Of a stretch of 64,000 bases of DNA, positions 35,021 through 44,914 are shown piece by piece. A program made the position numbers and the translations under genes. The notes under the pieces are model-generated. The model did no database searches and had not been told where the DNA came from. It saw only the letters and a list, made by a program, of their open reading frames with translations. The stretch spans positions 2,232,001-2,296,000 of the forward strand of contig NZ_CP095071.1 of assembly GCF_022919575.1 (NCBI RefSeq), given 5' to 3'. This DNA comes from Gracilibacillus salinarum. Its GTDB lineage: Bacteria; Bacillota; Bacilli; Bacillales; Amphibacillaceae. How positions within the stretch are numbered: position 1 is the stretch's first letter; each line of letters starts with the position of its first letter.

Positions 35021-37375
35021 TTGTGAGATCTGATGAACTTTGTAATGGCGATATTGTTGTTTCGGTATGTCCTGTAGAAAATGCGTCGGTTTACCAATTG
35101 AAAACAACGCAAGATCATGCATCGCTCTTGTACAAGCTGTATAGAATAAGTTACGTTCTAGCTCATCCTGGAAATTATGATCGGATGCATCCAGAATAAT
35201 CACTGCATCGAATTCAATTCCTTTGGCAAGATATGCCGGAATGACAACAATCCCCTTATTAAAAATATGGGCTTCCTGTGTCATCAGTTCCACTGTTACT
35301 CGGTGTTTCAGACGATCATAGACTGTTTGGCATTCTTCCAATGTTTTACCGATGAGTGCGATCGTTTCATGGCCATTTTGTTCATACAGTTCAATTTGTT
35401 CCACTATTTTTTGATCTAGCATGTCGTGCTGTTCAACTTCCATTACTATTGGCGTATCCCCTTCACGTTCAAATGGTTCAATCAAATCACCGTTCGGCAT
35501 GAAAGATTTGGTAAACTCTACAATCGGAGCAGTCGAACGATAACTTCGCGTTAACACAATGCGCTCGTGACGTTCCTGCCATTTTTCAGAAAGCAATGTT
35601 TCATCTCTCAGCGCATGTGCGTATATCGCTTGATTAATATCACCAAGCAGTGTCATGCTGCTGACAGGAAACATTTGCTTCATGAGCACGAATTGGAAAG
35701 GTGTATAGTCTTGTGCCTCGTCAATGAACAAATGCTGAATGGTGCGTTGAGCATCAAAGCCTAATAAATTTTTCTCAAAATAAATAAAGGCAGGTGCGTC
35801 TTCCCATGTCAGGTATTTTTGCTTCAGATGTTCTTCTGTCGTATAACAAATTTCTTTCCATTGCTCCGGTAGTATCAAGCTACCATCAGTTATCCACTGA
35901 TCTGATGAAAATAATTGACGGAAGGTTCTTAGCGGATCCACAAATGCTAACTGCTTTACTTTTTTTCTTAAAGGTCGCAAGCGCCATGCCACCACTTTTT
36001 TTCGCAATAATTCTTCCTCACGATCATAGTCGTCAAAAGTATCTTCTGAGAATTGATTCTCTTCCTGTAACATATGATGAACGTCAACATAATCTGCCTT
36101 TTCCAGCAATTCACTTTCTTCCAATACCCAGTCCTTTTCACGCTCCACTTTCTCTAAGCGTTTCAATTGCAGCAGTATCCAGTTCGATACTTTCTCTAAG
36201 CGATCCGCTATCGGTAATCTTCCTTCTGTCTGATAGAAATATTTCTCTATCATTTGCTTCGGAATAATTACCTGTCCCCTAAAGGTAATATTTCGAAAAA
36301 CAATGCCTCGGGTTGATAAGTGTTCCAAATAATGATCAATCAGTGCTTTATAATCGAGACTTGCCTTATAATGCATGGATTCTACCCTTGCTTCATAATC
36401 ATTCCCCTGCTTATTTAAATAATATTCCATCTGCTCAAAAGGCGTTTCCAATTGAAAGCTGTCATCTAATTGGCGATGTAGATATTGATAGAACGTCATT
36501 TGCTGCATATTGTCTTCACCTAATTCCGGTAGAACCGTTGCAACATAACTGTTGAATAACGGATTCGGTGAGAAAAGTACAATCTGTTCAGATGTCAACG
36601 TTTCACGATACCGGTAGAGCAAGTAAGCAACACGTTGTAAGGCTGCGGATGTTTTCCCACTCCCTGCAACACCTTGGACAATCAACACTTTCGCTCTTTC
36701 ATTCCGAATAATTTGATTTTGTTCACGCTGTATCGTAGAAACAATACTTTTCATTTTGGTACTTGCCTGATTACCAAGGACGGATTGCAACAGATGATCA
36801 CCAATGGTAAGACCCGTATCAAACATTCCTTTTAATTCGCCAAATTGAATCATATATTGTCGTTTTAACGTTATTTCCCCGGAAATATTTCCTTGAACGG
36901 TGTCGTAACTTGCCGGGCCAGGTGGATAATCATAGTACATGCTCGAAATAGGGGCTCTCCAGTCGTAAACGAGAAAATTATCTTCATCTTCGTCTAACAC
37001 AGAAGCTAAGCCAATGTAAATTGGCAGCTCTTCTGAACCATTTTCTTCCTTGAAATCAATTCTGCCGAAATATGGTTTGTCTTCTAGCCTGCGGAGAATA
37101 TCTAATTTTTCACTTACTTGCCCATGGCTTCTTTCCCTTTCGGACAAAAATTCTGCCTGTTGTTTAATACTAGCTTCTGTTTCTATTTTATCATCCATTT
37201 CTTCTATATTGACGGTGACATCTTCCCAGAAATCACGTCTAATATCAATGACGTCTTCCTTTAAATCTTTTGCTTTAGATTGTAAAGAAGTAATCTTCTT
37301 CTTAATTTCATGGACAACATCGTCCACTCTTTGTTTCTCTTCTTGCCATTCTTGGTCATTCCATTCCTCTGACAC
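35015..37375 (-). CDS. helD: HelD, RNA polymerase recycling factor (superfamily 1 helicase-like)
   Basis: 786-residue UvrD-like motor that removes stalled RNA polymerase from DNA. The N-terminal coiled coil (about 1-70, Lys/Glu-rich) is the HelD-specific arm reaching the polymerase channel. Walker A is GVAGSGKTSAAL near residue 235, motif II is HLFIDEAQDYTPFQ, and later motifs include LLGDINQAIY, LTRSYRSTAPI and KGIEFDAVIILDA. The start is GTG 37375 after GGAGGTGG. The neighbours are an inducible ABC-F gene and a multidrug-type exporter; HelD proteins have been linked to rifamycin tolerance, so a drug-response setting is possible. Confidence 0.93.
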   Translation of the reverse strand: MSEEWNDQEWQEEKQRVDDVVHEIKKKITSLQSKAKDLKEDVIDIRRDFWEDVTVNIEEMDDKIETEASIKQQAEFLSERERSHGQVSEKLDILRRLEDKPYFGRIDFKEENGSEELPIYIGLASVLDEDEDNFLVYDWRAPISSMYYDYPPGPASYDTVQGNISGEITLKRQYMIQFGELKGMFDTGLTIGDHLLQSVLGNQASTKMKSIVSTIQREQNQIIRNERAKVLIVQGVAGSGKTSAALQRVAYLLYRYRETLTSEQIVLFSPNPLFNSYVATVLPELGEDNMQQMTFYQYLHRQLDDSFQLETPFEQMEYYLNKQGNDYEARVESMHYKASLDYKALIDHYLEHLSTRGIVFRNITFRGQVIIPKQMIEKYFYQTEGRLPIADRLEKVSNWILLQLKRLEKVEREKDWVLEESELLEKADYVDVHHMLQEENQFSEDTFDDYDREEELLRKKVVAWRLRPLRKKVKQLAFVDPLRTFRQLFSSDQWITDGSLILPEQWKEICYTTEEHLKQKYLTWEDAPAFIYFEKNLLGFDAQRTIQHLFIDEAQDYTPFQFVLMKQMFPVSSMTLLGDINQAIYAHALRDETLLSEKWQERHERIVLTRSYRSTAPIVEFTKSFMPNGDLIEPFEREGDTPIVMEVEQHDMLDQKIVEQIELYEQNGHETIALIGKTLEECQTVYDRLKHRVTVELMTQEAHIFNKGIVVIPAYLAKGIEFDAVIILDASDHNFQDELERNLFYTACTRAMHDLALFSIGKPTHFLQDIPKQQYRHYKVHQISQK

Positions 37376-37459
37376 TCATTCCACCTCCATTACGGTGATT
37401 TCAGATAGATATATACGCACACTGCTAGTCGTCATTATTATATGCTATCTATACTTGTA

Positions 37460-39271
37460 TCAATCATAAGTAGTTTGTGTTGTGACTAGATTAGCATAAA
37501 AACCATTTTCTTTCATCAATGATGAATGGTCACCTTTCTCTATGATGGAACCATCCTTTAAGACAAGTATCATATCAGCCTTTTCAATCGTATTCAAGCG
37601 ATGTGCTATGATAAAACTAGTCTTTCCTTTCATTAATGTTTGTAATGCATCTGTAATTCTTAATTCTGTAATCGTATCAATACTGCTGGTTGCTTCATCC
37701 AATATTAAGATAGCCGGATCAGCGAGCATTGCCCGTGCAATTGCAATCAGTTGTCGCTGTCCCTGACTGATTCCTCGGCCATTGCCTTCAAGAACGGTGT
37801 CATACTGCTCTGGAAGCTGTTGGATAAATGCATCCGCATTCGCAAGACGAGCCGCTTCCAATACTTCTTGATCAGTTGCGTCCAATTTTCCATATCGAAT
37901 ATTTTCCCTTATCGTTGTATCAAATAGATAGGAATCCTGAAGTACCATTCCGAGATGCTTTCGTATGCTGCGATTACTTGTGTTACTCAACGGAACACCA
38001 TCTAGTAATATTTCCCCTTCCTTCTCAATAAAAAAACGGGCCAATAAGGAAATAATTGTTGTTTTGCCAGCTCCAGTTGGTCCAACGAGCGCAACTGTCT
38101 GGCCAGCTTCTGCATGAAATGAAACATTACGTAAAACCTGCTCCTCTTCATTATAGGAAAAAGACACGTGATCAAACCGTACTTCCCCTTTTACCTGTTC
38201 CAATTCTCGTTTTCCTTGATTTATTTCTTCTTCTTCCTGATCCATCACTTCAAATGCCCTCTCTGCACCGGCTACGGCTGAAAGAATGGTATTAAACTGA
38301 TTCGCCAGGTCGTTTAATGGTCGAGTAAACTGTCGGGCATAGGTAGTGAAAGTAACGATTATCCCTATCGTAATCACCTCAGCATTGGTGTATAACACGA
38401 TCCAGCCCCCGACGCCGACAATAATCGCAAAACCAAAATTATTTAACCCGTTCATTAATTTAGGGATAAATCCAGAGTAAACTTGCGCCCAATAGCCCAC
38501 ATCGCGCAATTTTTTATTCTGCTTGCGATACTGGTCAATCACTCGTTGTTCTTGATGAAACAGCTTTACCATCGAGTGACCTGACAACGATTCTTCCAGG
38601 AATCCTGTCATTTCTCCTAATTCGCGTTGCTGCTCTTTAAAGTAATAGCCTGTTCTGTTCGTTATCCATTTCATCCCTGCATACATAAGCGGTACAATAG
38701 TAATGGTCATTAGTGTCAGCAAAGGACTTAGCAACACCATCACAACAAGGGTACCAACTAAAGTTAATACACTCGTTGTCACTTGGATAACAGCCGTATT
38801 TAATGTTCTGCTGACATTCTCAATATCATTTGTAAGGCGGCTCATTAAGTCACCACTCTGGGTTTTCTGAAAGCTCATCAGTGGCAAACGGAGTACATGA
38901 TCAAACAATTCCTGACGCATCGTATAGACCGTGTTTTGCGATATATCAATCATCCAGTAATTCTGCAGCGCCAATGTAAGTGAGTGTAATATAAAAACAA
39001 TTAGAAGGATAATTAATATGGTTTGAAAGGAAAATGAGCTTGTTGCACCCGTCATCACATCAACAGCAACCCCAATAAAATAAGGACCGAGCAACGATAG
39101 CACAGCACTTGCTATAATCATTGCCAGCACGAGCCAAAATAATGCTTTATCTGTCTCCATATAAGTCCAAATTCTCAACAGGGTGGCGCGTAAATTTTTC
39201 ACTTTCGGCTTTTTGCTAATTGGCGGGTGATGTCTTGATGGCGGCTGTATCGGCTGATTTTTATTCGTCAT
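37460..39271 (-). CDS. yfiC: Multidrug-type ABC exporter half-transporter (YfiC-like)
   Basis: 603-residue half-transporter: a Pro-rich N-terminal tail, six membrane helices (about 40-320), then an ATPase domain with GPTGAGKTT, signature ISQGQRQLIAIARA and ILILDEATSSID. It matches B. subtilis YfiC in length and order with YfiB. Signature ISQGQ instead of LSGGQ is usual for this subfamily. ATG 39271 overlaps the end of the upstream gene by 11 bases, so the two are coupled and most likely form a heterodimer. The substrate is unknown. Confidence 0.88.
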   Translation of the reverse strand: MTNKNQPIQPPSRHHPPISKKPKVKNLRATLLRIWTYMETDKALFWLVLAMIIASAVLSLLGPYFIGVAVDVMTGATSSFSFQTILIILLIVFILHSLTLALQNYWMIDISQNTVYTMRQELFDHVLRLPLMSFQKTQSGDLMSRLTNDIENVSRTLNTAVIQVTTSVLTLVGTLVVMVLLSPLLTLMTITIVPLMYAGMKWITNRTGYYFKEQQRELGEMTGFLEESLSGHSMVKLFHQEQRVIDQYRKQNKKLRDVGYWAQVYSGFIPKLMNGLNNFGFAIIVGVGGWIVLYTNAEVITIGIIVTFTTYARQFTRPLNDLANQFNTILSAVAGAERAFEVMDQEEEEINQGKRELEQVKGEVRFDHVSFSYNEEEQVLRNVSFHAEAGQTVALVGPTGAGKTTIISLLARFFIEKEGEILLDGVPLSNTSNRSIRKHLGMVLQDSYLFDTTIRENIRYGKLDATDQEVLEAARLANADAFIQQLPEQYDTVLEGNGRGISQGQRQLIAIARAMLADPAILILDEATSSIDTITELRITDALQTLMKGKTSFIIAHRLNTIEKADMILVLKDGSIIEKGDHSSLMKENGFYANLVTTQTTYD

Positions 39272-40985
39272 CAATCTTCACCCCTTTCTTTAATTGTGAA
39301 TCAGCAATGGATTGGTAAAGCAGATTCGTGTTCATTAACTGCTGATGTGTGCCTTTTCCTGCTATTCTCCCTTTATCCAAGATCAAAATCTGATCCGCAT
39401 CTCTTACTGAACTAATTTTCTGAGAAACAAGAAACGTAGTACATTTCCGTTTGCGTATCGCCTCTAAAACCTTTGCTTCCGTTGTTGCATCAAGCGCGCT
39501 GGTACTGTCATCTAATAACAATACTTTCGGGTTATCAGCTAATGCTCTTGCGATAGAAAGACGTTGTTTCTGACCACCAGACAGGTTCACACCCCGTTGA
39601 CCGATTACCGTGTCATATTGATTCGGCAAGGACAGTACAAATTCGTGTAGTTGCGCCTCTTTCGCTACCTTCCTTGCTTCATTCAACGATAAATGATCGT
39701 TTCCCCACCTAATATTGTCCAGAATCGTACCTGAGAACAAGAACCCTTCTTGGGGAACTAACGTGATATCATGTCTCACGTCGTTCCCTATCTGTTCAAT
39801 CGGCACGCCATCTATCCAAATTTCTCCTCCAGAAGGATGATACAAGTATGGAATTAAATGTAACAGGGTTGTTTTTCCCGATCCTGTTTCCCCTAATATA
39901 CCGACCTTTTCACCTGCTCTCACGGTGAAATTCAGTTGCTCCAGCACATTTTGATTCGATTTAGGATATTGAAAAGACACATCAACAAATGACACCTCTC
40001 CATTTAAGTGTATACGCTCTTGTGCAGCATCAACTTGATCATCGCCATGCGCAGACAATACTTCGTCGATTCGATTGGCAGAAGCCCTACCTCTTGAAAG
40101 ATTCATTAGCAAAAAGGAAAACACTCCTAAAGATGCCAGCATTCTCGTCGCATAATTGATGACACCAACCACTTCACCCGCTTGTGCGGATTCCGTTTCC
40201 AACTGCAAATAACCAAAACTTAACAATGCAATCATTGCTACGTTCATAATCAACATCACAATTGGCATCACCATTTCCATGATCCACAACGCTTTGCTGT
40301 TTTGATCCTTTAATTTGGCATTAACCGCTGCAAAACGATTATTTTCAAATGTCATCCGGTGAAAAGCTTTCACCAGTTTAATTCCTAATAAATTCTCTCT
40401 GATAACATTATTAACTCGATCAATTTGCTGCTGCACATAACGAAATAACTTCATCCCTTTTATTAATAGAAAGAACATGACGATCATCAGAACAGGCACT
40501 GCTGCAAGTAAAATCAAGGCTAATGAAACATTAAGCGTAAATGACATGACAATACCAAATATTAAAAACAGCGGTGCTCGCAACATAATACGCATAAAGG
40601 CAAATAATAGATTTTGTACTTGTGTCACATCATTTGTCATTCTTGTTAATAAAGTAGAAGTCGCAAACTGTTGCATCTTCATCGCAGAGAACATCTGTAT
40701 ACGGGCAAACATATCATTGCGTAAGTCATAGCCTACACCTTGGCTTACTTCAGCAGCAAAGAACGAACTCGTAATACCTGCTGCAAAAGCCAGAATGGTA
40801 ATCCCTAATAAAACACCACCATACACGTAGATAATTTGCATGTTACCAGCCTGAATCCCATCATCAATCATTTTGGCCATAATAATCGGCTGGACAAGTT
40901 CTACTATTAATTCCACAATCATTAGAAACAGTGCAATGCCCATCGCTTTTCGGTATGTATTGGCATATTTTAATATACGTCTCAT
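39261..40985 (-). CDS. yfiB: Multidrug-type ABC exporter half-transporter (YfiB-like)
   Basis: 574-residue half-transporter with six membrane helices in the first 310 residues and an ATPase domain with GETGSGKTT, LSGGQKQRLSIARA and VLLLDDSTSALDATTEA. The residue after the Walker B Asp is Asp rather than Glu (LLLDDSTS), the mark of a degenerate catalytic site typical of one partner in heterodimeric exporters; the partner YfiC-like protein has the normal Glu. ATG follows GGGGGA. No regulator is encoded directly upstream. Confidence 0.88.
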   Translation of the reverse strand: MRRILKYANTYRKAMGIALFLMIVELIVELVQPIIMAKMIDDGIQAGNMQIIYVYGGVLLGITILAFAAGITSSFFAAEVSQGVGYDLRNDMFARIQMFSAMKMQQFATSTLLTRMTNDVTQVQNLLFAFMRIMLRAPLFLIFGIVMSFTLNVSLALILLAAVPVLMIVMFFLLIKGMKLFRYVQQQIDRVNNVIRENLLGIKLVKAFHRMTFENNRFAAVNAKLKDQNSKALWIMEMVMPIVMLIMNVAMIALLSFGYLQLETESAQAGEVVGVINYATRMLASLGVFSFLLMNLSRGRASANRIDEVLSAHGDDQVDAAQERIHLNGEVSFVDVSFQYPKSNQNVLEQLNFTVRAGEKVGILGETGSGKTTLLHLIPYLYHPSGGEIWIDGVPIEQIGNDVRHDITLVPQEGFLFSGTILDNIRWGNDHLSLNEARKVAKEAQLHEFVLSLPNQYDTVIGQRGVNLSGGQKQRLSIARALADNPKVLLLDDSTSALDATTEAKVLEAIRKRKCTTFLVSQKISSVRDADQILILDKGRIAGKGTHQQLMNTNLLYQSIADSQLKKGVKIDDE

Positions 40986-41147
40986 CCATTTTCCCCCATT
41001 ATCTTTCTTACCTTATTATATCGAATAAAAAGCGCTTACTCCATTTATCACTATTAAGCCTTTGTAAAAAATATTAACGCATTTATAAATTTGTAATGTT
41101 ATGGTAAATTCTATGGCTTTTTTACTAGTTACCATAGATAATATCTA

Positions 41148-41231
41148 TGCAAGAATAATTAGGAAATATTGTGAGACTATTTACCAATATAGTAGATTTT
41201 CCAAATGTTTACTTAGATAATATTCTTGCAC
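41148..41231. promoter_or_regulatory. Separated inverted repeat upstream of phnD
   Basis: ATGCAAGAATAATTA (about 41148-41162) and TAGATAATATTCTTGCA (41215-41231) are near complements 50 bases apart, ending about 30 bases before the phnD start. Possibly an operator or leader structure. Confidence 0.35.
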
Positions 41232-41261
41232 CATTATCTATTTCAAGGGGAATAGGAAACA

Positions 41262-42236
41262 ATGAAAAAAATATTATTGTTGTTGATGCTGCTGCTAACA
41301 TTCCTTGTCGTCACTGCTTGTGGTTCAGGGGATGAAACGAATGGCAGCGAGGATAGTAACAGTTCCACAGAAGAATCTGGTGAAGATACTTCTTCTGATG
41401 AAGCAGAGGCAAGTGAAGAAAGTGATATGCCAGAAGAACTAGTAGTCGGATTTGTACCTTCTCAAGATTCCGAAACGATTGCAGATACCGTCGCTCCATT
41501 AGCGGACAAGTTATCTGAAGAGCTGGGTATTCCTGTTGAAGGAAAAGTAATGACAAACTATACAGCTCTAGTGGAAGCAATGGGTACAAATGAAGTACAA
41601 ATTGGTTTTATCCCTGCTTTTGGGTATGTATTAGCAAACGAAAAACATGATGTAGAAGTTATTTTAAAATCAGAACGTTATGGAAGCGGAACATACAAAG
41701 CACAGTATATTGTCAGTGCAGACTCTGATTACGAAGAGTTAGCAGACTTAAAAGATGCTGTTTGGGCTTATGGCGACCCAACTTCTACAAGTGGTTACTT
41801 ATTCCCTGCTGCACAGATCATGGATGAGTTTGATGTAGAAAATCCGGAAACTGAGTTCTTCTCGGAAGCTTTCCAGACAGGTGGACACGATAACTCCGCG
41901 ATCGCAGTATACAACGGGGAAGCTGATGTCGCAACAACATTTGACGATGTTCGCGGCGATTTAGAAGAAGAGTATCCGGATATTATGGAGAAGACGAGAA
42001 TTCTTGGCTACACAGACGATATTCCGAATGACACCATTTCTGTTACAAAGGAATTAAGCGACGACTTAGTTCAACAAATTAAAGACACATTCTTAGGCTT
42101 TAATGAAGATGAAGAAATGATCACGATTATGAATGAAGTGTATAACTGGGATGCTATTATTGAAGCAGAAGACAGTGAGTATGATGTTGTACGCAGCACG
42201 TACGAAAAATTCGGTGACAGTATTTCTTTAGATTAA
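41262..42236 (+). CDS. phnD: Phosphonate/phosphite-type ABC transporter binding lipoprotein
   Basis: 324-residue PhnD-family lipoprotein. The signal peptide LLLMLLLTFLVVTAC is followed by a 40-residue Ser/Glu/Asp linker. The binding domain begins ELVVGFVPSQDSETIADTVAPLADKLSEELG and includes NEVQIGFIPAFGYVLA and GDPTSTSGYLFPAAQIM, hallmarks of phosphonate-type receptors. ATG follows AAGGGG. It leads a phnDCE1E2 operon. No C-P lyase or phosphite dehydrogenase genes are present, so the substrate (phosphonate, phosphite or other) is uncertain. Confidence 0.88.
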   Translation: MKKILLLLMLLLTFLVVTACGSGDETNGSEDSNSSTEESGEDTSSDEAEASEESDMPEELVVGFVPSQDSETIADTVAPLADKLSEELGIPVEGKVMTNYTALVEAMGTNEVQIGFIPAFGYVLANEKHDVEVILKSERYGSGTYKAQYIVSADSDYEELADLKDAVWAYGDPTSTSGYLFPAAQIMDEFDVENPETEFFSEAFQTGGHDNSAIAVYNGEADVATTFDDVRGDLEEEYPDIMEKTRILGYTDDIPNDTISVTKELSDDLVQQIKDTFLGFNEDEEMITIMNEVYNWDAIIEAEDSEYDVVRSTYEKFGDSISLD

Positions 42237-42246
42237 TAGAATGCAC

Positions 42247-42278
42247 GAAACAGGAGAGAGCATGCTCTCTCCTGTTTC
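42247..42278 (+). terminator. Perfect 32-base palindrome between phnD and phnC
   Basis: GAAACAGGAGAGAGCA with its exact complement forms an uninterrupted stem ending CCTGTTTC. A weak T/C tail follows. It probably reduces read-through so that phnD is made in excess. Confidence 0.7.
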
Positions 42279-42365
42279 TCTATAAGAGGAAGTTCAAAAA
42301 TGCGCTTTTACCTGCTAAGACGCTCTCCTTTTTGAACAATCTCTATACAAGAAAGGGGTTCAAAC

Positions 42366-43142
42366 ATGATAGAATTTCAAGATGTCTCGCTCGTATACCC
42401 TAACGGAACAGAAGGATTAAAACATATCAATTTGAAAATAAATGAAGGAGAATTTGTCGTGATTGTTGGGTTGTCCGGCGCCGGCAAATCTACCTTTATT
42501 CGAAGTATAAATCGGTTAGTCTCTCCTACCTCAGGAGCACTACTGGTTGAAGAGGAAGATATTCTTCAACTAAAAGGTGCTGGCTTAAGAAAACTTCGCA
42601 CCAAGATAGGAATGATCTTTCAAAGCTATAACCTAGTAAAACGATCTACCGTAATGAAAAATGTAATTTCTGGTCGCTTAGGCTATACTGGCACTTTGAA
42701 AAGCATCCTAAATATCTTCTCAAAAGAAGACAAACTGCTCGCCTACGAAAATTTAAAGCGAGTCAATATTGAAGAGAAGCTTTATAATCGTGCAGATGAA
42801 CTTAGTGGAGGTCAGCAGCAGCGCGTCAGTATTGCACGCGTATTAACGCAAAAGCCAAAATTAATTCTTGCTGACGAACCTGTGGCAAGTCTGGACCCAC
42901 CTACTTCTCACCAGGTAATGAAGTATTTAAAACAAATTAATCGTGAAGATAAGATTACCACGATTGTTAACTTACACTTTATTGATATGGCGATGGAATA
43001 TGCCGACCGGATTATTGGCATGCGGGCTGGTGAAGTGGTCTTCGATGGACCGGCCAGTGAAGTAACCGAAAAGACATTTGAAGAGATTTACGGTCGCTCC
43101 ATCCGTGACGAAGACCGCCGAGGAGGGGTTGAGGATGAATAA
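42366..43142 (+). CDS. phnC: Phosphonate-type ABC transporter ATP-binding protein
   Basis: 258-residue ATPase with Walker A GLSGAGKST, Q-loop MIFQSYNLVKRSTVMKNV, signature [15 protein letters not shown] and Walker B LILADEPVASLDPPTS, all in PhnC arrangement. It powers the importer formed by the two following permeases. ATG follows GAAAGGGG. The gene overlaps the first permease by eight bases, indicating translational coupling. Confidence 0.93.
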   Translation: MIEFQDVSLVYPNGTEGLKHINLKINEGEFVVIVGLSGAGKSTFIRSINRLVSPTSGALLVEEEDILQLKGAGLRKLRTKIGMIFQSYNLVKRSTVMKNVISGRLGYTGTLKSILNIFSKEDKLLAYENLKRVNIEEKLYNRADELSGGQQQRVSIARVLTQKPKLILADEPVASLDPPTSHQVMKYLKQINREDKITTIVNLHFIDMAMEYADRIIGMRAGEVVFDGPASEVTEKTFEEIYGRSIRDEDRRGGVEDE

Positions 43143-43935
43143 GCCATCAACCTACATTCCAAAAGGTATCTATCCTTTTAAAACAAAAATGATCATGACC
43201 GTTGCCTTAATTGTCGTCGTTGGCTTTTATCTAGTCAGTTCCATTAAGACGGAATCGTTTATTATTGATATTTTTGTAAAAATACCGAATGTATTTGGGC
43301 TCATTAGTGACTTTTTTCCTCCTGATTGGGGATATGTTACTCAAATATGGCCAAAATTGTTTGAGACCATACATATGGCTATTATCGCTTCGACTGTCGC
43401 AGTTATTGTCAGCATTCCGTTCTCACTTTTGACAGCGAACAATGTGACAACAAATAATGTATTATATCAAGTGATGCGGTTGATCCTGAATTTCATCCGT
43501 ACTATTCCTGACATTATTTTGGCTGTTGTTTTTGTTGGTCTGTTTGGGATTGGTGCTTTTTCAGGTATTATGGCATTAATCATTTTCTCTATCGGAATTC
43601 TCGTAAAACTAATGAGTGAAGTTATTGAGGCAATTGATATGAATCCATCCGAAGCGATTCGTGCTTCTGGAGGAAATAGTTTACAGACTATTAGTTTTGC
43701 AATCGTGCCACAGGTTTTGCCACAGTTTATTTCTTTTAGTCTTTATGTATTTGAGCTAAATATCCGTGCTTCACTCGTGCTAGGTTATGTTGGTGCTGGA
43801 GGGATAGGGCAACTGTTGAATAAAGAAATGAACTTCCTTAACTATCCAGCTGTCAGCAGTATTATCATTATTGTTTTTGCAGTTGTCGTTATTATCGACA
43901 TGATTAGCGCTAAATTAAGGGAGGGACTAGTATAA
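43135..43935 (+). CDS. phnE1: Phosphonate-type ABC transporter permease 1
   Basis: 266-residue PhnE permease with about six helices and the coupling loop EAIRASGGNSLQTISFAIVPQVLPQFISF. ATG 43135 lies within the end of phnC after GAGGGG; the longer open frame from 43078 is inside phnC. Its stop shares one base with the start of the second permease (TAATG). The end of the protein has SLVLGYVGAGGIGQLL, the PhnE hallmark. Confidence 0.9.
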   Translation: MNKPSTYIPKGIYPFKTKMIMTVALIVVVGFYLVSSIKTESFIIDIFVKIPNVFGLISDFFPPDWGYVTQIWPKLFETIHMAIIASTVAVIVSIPFSLLTANNVTTNNVLYQVMRLILNFIRTIPDIILAVVFVGLFGIGAFSGIMALIIFSIGILVKLMSEVIEAIDMNPSEAIRASGGNSLQTISFAIVPQVLPQFISFSLYVFELNIRASLVLGYVGAGGIGQLLNKEMNFLNYPAVSSIIIIVFAVVVIIDMISAKLREGLV

Positions 43936-44738
43936 TGACAGATCAGCATACCCTTCCTCAACCACCTAAAAGCAAATGGAAATTAATCAAAAGAATAAGT
44001 ATTTTGATTATTATTTTACTTATTTATATTTGGACAATCTCGAGCATAAACATTCGCTGGGATAAAATTTTCAGCAGTCGTACATTAGAGAATTTTGACC
44101 GTATCATCCCGCGCTTTTTCCAGCCGGCCGTCGCAGAAACCGAAAGCATCATCGAAAAAATGATCGAGACCATTTTCATTGCCTATACCGGTTCGTTGGC
44201 CGCTGCAATTATTGCTGTACCACTAGCCTTTTTATGTGCATCTAACATGGTCAAAAATAAAGTTCTCAACAATATCGGCATGTGGATACTAGGTGCGGTC
44301 CGGGCATTCCCAGAAATTGTTCTCGCAATTATTTTCGTAGCCGCAGTTGGTCCAAACCCATTTGCCGGGGTCCTTGCAATTGCAATAGGCTCGACAGGCA
44401 TGCTCGGCAAGTTATACTCGGAAGTGATTGAATCAATTGATATGCATGTTATCGAAGCATTAGAAGCAAGTGGTGCAAACAAACTGCAAATTCTCTTTTA
44501 CGGCATTATGCCGCAAATACTGCCGGAGTTTTTGTCCTATGCGATCTACCGTTTTGAAATAGACGTCCGTGCTTCGTCTGTACTTGGTATTGTAGGTGCT
44601 GGTGGTATTGGTACATTAATCACTTTCGCTTATATGAATCGTAACTGGGAAGAAGTCGGGATGATTTTGCTTGTGATCATTATTACTGTTACGATCATTG
44701 ATCAGATTTCCGGCTTTATCAGGAGAAAAATCGTATAG
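43935..44738 (+). CDS. phnE2: Phosphonate-type ABC transporter permease 2
   Basis: 267-residue PhnE paralogue, coupled to the preceding permease by TAATG. It has the loop EALEASGANKLQILFYGIMPQILPEFLSYAIYRFEID and SSVLGIVGAGGIGTLI. Two different PhnE proteins in tandem imply a heterodimeric channel. It is the last gene of the operon, with a strong terminator behind it. Confidence 0.9.
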   Translation: MTDQHTLPQPPKSKWKLIKRISILIIILLIYIWTISSINIRWDKIFSSRTLENFDRIIPRFFQPAVAETESIIEKMIETIFIAYTGSLAAAIIAVPLAFLCASNMVKNKVLNNIGMWILGAVRAFPEIVLAIIFVAAVGPNPFAGVLAIAIGSTGMLGKLYSEVIESIDMHVIEALEASGANKLQILFYGIMPQILPEFLSYAIYRFEIDVRASSVLGIVGAGGIGTLITFAYMNRNWEEVGMILLVIIITVTIIDQISGFIRRKIV

Positions 44739-44802
44739 ATATTTTTCACTATCTCGTGTGTCTGCATTGCTAAAATTTCACATTTTCCTATCGTATAAAA
44801 AA

Positions 44803-44862
44803 TGATGCCGAACGACACGAATGTTTCCTTGGATATTCGTGTACGTTCGGCTATCGTTTTAA
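44803..44862. terminator. Bidirectional terminator between phnE2 and the ytr-like operon
   Basis: GCCGAACG...CGTTCGGC with an inner ACGAAT/ATTCGT extension, A-rich on the left and TTTT on the right; serves both converging operons. Confidence 0.85.
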
Positions 44863-44914
44863 TTCCTTGTTAAACTGTTGTTCCCCTTACACATTTGATC
44901 AGCATTTCGTTTCG

